Source: Sphingomonas sp. LaA6.9 (GTDB lineage: Bacteria; Pseudomonadota; Alphaproteobacteria; Sphingomonadales; Sphingomonadaceae). Taken from it: a stretch of 42,044 bases of DNA. Under the pieces are notes generated by a model. It saw only the letters and a program-made list of their open reading frames with translations. It was not told the DNA's origin and ran no database searches. Location of the stretch: assembly GCF_022601895.1 (NCBI RefSeq), contig NZ_JAKVIO010000036.1, positions 1 through 42,044 on the forward strand. Direction: 5' to 3'. The position numbers were made by a program, and so were the translations under genes. Shown here piece after piece: positions 41,429-42,044 of the stretch (its first letter is position 1; every line of letters begins with the position of its first letter).

Positions 41429-41652
41429 CTCCCGAACAGGCCGAGGCGCAGGCGCGCGCACGATATTTCGTCATGACCTTCACCCGGATCGCGGGCGCGC
41501 TGATGATCTTTTTCGGCCTCGTCATCACCGCGGGCCGCTTCGAGGCCATTCCGCCGGCCGTCGGTTATGTCCTCGTCGTGCTCGGGCTCATCGACACGGC
41601 GCTGATGCCGAGGATGCTCGCGCGCCGCTGGCGTACGCCGCCCCGGCCATGA
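41425..41652 (+). CDS. Small two-helix membrane protein
   Basis: A 75-residue protein has two membrane segments, IAGALMIFFGLVITAGRF and AVGYVLVVLGLIDTALM, and a basic C-terminal tail, so both ends are probably cytoplasmic. It is overlapped by 4 bases at both ends by its neighbours (ATGA at 41425-41428 and 41649-41652). The location between a HAD phosphatase and the ATP12 assembly factor recurs in related genomes to my memory, but the function is not known. Confidence 0.78.
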   Translation: MTPEQAEAQARARYFVMTFTRIAGALMIFFGLVITAGRFEAIPPAVGYVLVVLGLIDTALMPRMLARRWRTPPRP

Positions 41653-42044
41653 AGCGCTTTTACAAGCAGGCCGAGGCGAGCGCGGCCGAGGGCGGGTTCG
41701 CGATCGCGCTCGACAGCCGCCCCGTGCGCACGCCGGGACGCGCATCGCTGATCGTACCGACGCGCGCGCTGGCCGACGCCATTGCCGGTGAATGGATGGC
41801 GCAGGGCGACGATATCGATCCGCGCAGCATGACCTGCACCGGCCTGTCCAACGCCGCGATCGACCGCGTTGCGCCCGACCCTGCGGGCTTTGCGGCGGGT
41901 CTCTCGGTCTATGGCGAGAGCGACCTGCTCTGCTACCGCGCCGACAGCCCGGCAGCGCTCGTCGCGCGCCAGGCCGATCGCTGGGATCCGCTGCTCGACT
42001 GGGCGGCGCAGCACTACGATATCGTCTTCGCGGTCGCGACGGGG
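41649..42044 (+). CDS. ATP12-family F1-ATPase assembly chaperone (partial, cut by window end)
   Basis: This is the first 132 residues of an ATP12-type chaperone, which binds the F1 alpha subunit during ATP synthase assembly. It begins MKRFYKQAEASAAEGGFAIA, then LDSRPVRTPGRASLIVPTRA, LADAIAGEW and DLLCYRADSPAALVARQADR, then WDPLLDWA, the signature of the family. The gene has no stop in the window and its C-terminus lies beyond 42044. The start overlaps the previous stop (ATGA). It is the last gene of the crcB run. Confidence 0.93.
   Translation, partial: MKRFYKQAEASAAEGGFAIALDSRPVRTPGRASLIVPTRALADAIAGEWMAQGDDIDPRSMTCTGLSNAAIDRVAPDPAGFAAGLSVYGESDLLCYRADSPAALVARQADRWDPLLDWAAQHYDIVFAVATG

Overview
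The window is GC-rich, densely packed chromosomal DNA of an alphaproteobacterium. The best fit is Sphingomonadaceae, probably Sphingopyxis or a close relative. The case rests on the sphingomonad-type RpoZ, the DUF1489 and DUF4169 proteins, a CDC48-type AAA ATPase, the argH-lipoprotein-lysA order, the crcB-RluA-HAD-ATP12 run, and short palindromic repeats of a kind common in sphingomonad intergenic spaces. I see no phage, transposase, integrase, CRISPR array, rRNA or tRNA. Genus assignment is inference.

Layout. 1-6152: the tail of an unknown gene, a two-sided terminator, rpoZ, a phospholipase D/cardiolipin synthase, a phospholipid-type methyltransferase, an MFS carrier and a CDC48-like ATPase. 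6153-7827: a spacer holding a candidate small RNA and a LysR dyad, then a LysR regulator and a cyclophilin. 8103-10624: mgtE, DUF1489 and a response regulator. 10632-14929: a siroheme-synthase-like gene, lysA, an LptM-like lipoprotein and argH on the minus strand, with a TlpA-type thioredoxin divergent from argH. 14993-21085: FMN reductase facing OsmC, a secreted amidohydrolase of the D-aminoacylase family, a YeiH-type transporter, an acyl-CoA thioesterase, and a regulator with two TetR domains in one chain. 21172-24682: small genes (zinc ribbon, glycine zipper, acidic protein, secreted protein, iron-permease-like) around 1.3 kb of non-coding DNA with two matching structured units.

24780-31117: a chemoreceptor with a CheR-tether tail, prs, then nadE-gltX-DUF4169 in overlapping order. 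31118-32502: a palindromic repeat, tonB and a small membrane protein. 32499-36005: a riboflavin cluster in the order ribD-ribE-ribBA-ribH. 36064-37766: GNAT, lipoprotein and a lone exbD. 37959-42044: a lipoprotein, then the tightly overlapping crcB, RluA-type pseudouridine synthase, PaiB-like protein, HAD phosphatase, small membrane protein and ATP12 assembly factor (cut by the window end).

The most unusual items are these. (1) The ribB gene product carries an N-terminal helix-turn-helix domain and a GTP cyclohydrolase II-like domain without its zinc cysteines, and three copies of a TGTGAT half-site lie just before its start, which suggests an enzyme that regulates its own gene. (2) Two non-coding units at 22216-23018 share a perfect DnaA box, a GANTC site at a fixed distance and a 12-bp-stem hairpin, while their 270-nt cores differ. 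(3) A likely small RNA of about 120 nt lies opposite the lysR gene, with its promoter overlapping a LysR-type dyad. (4) A 19-base motif is shared by the upstream regions of tonB and exbD, which lie 6 kb apart.
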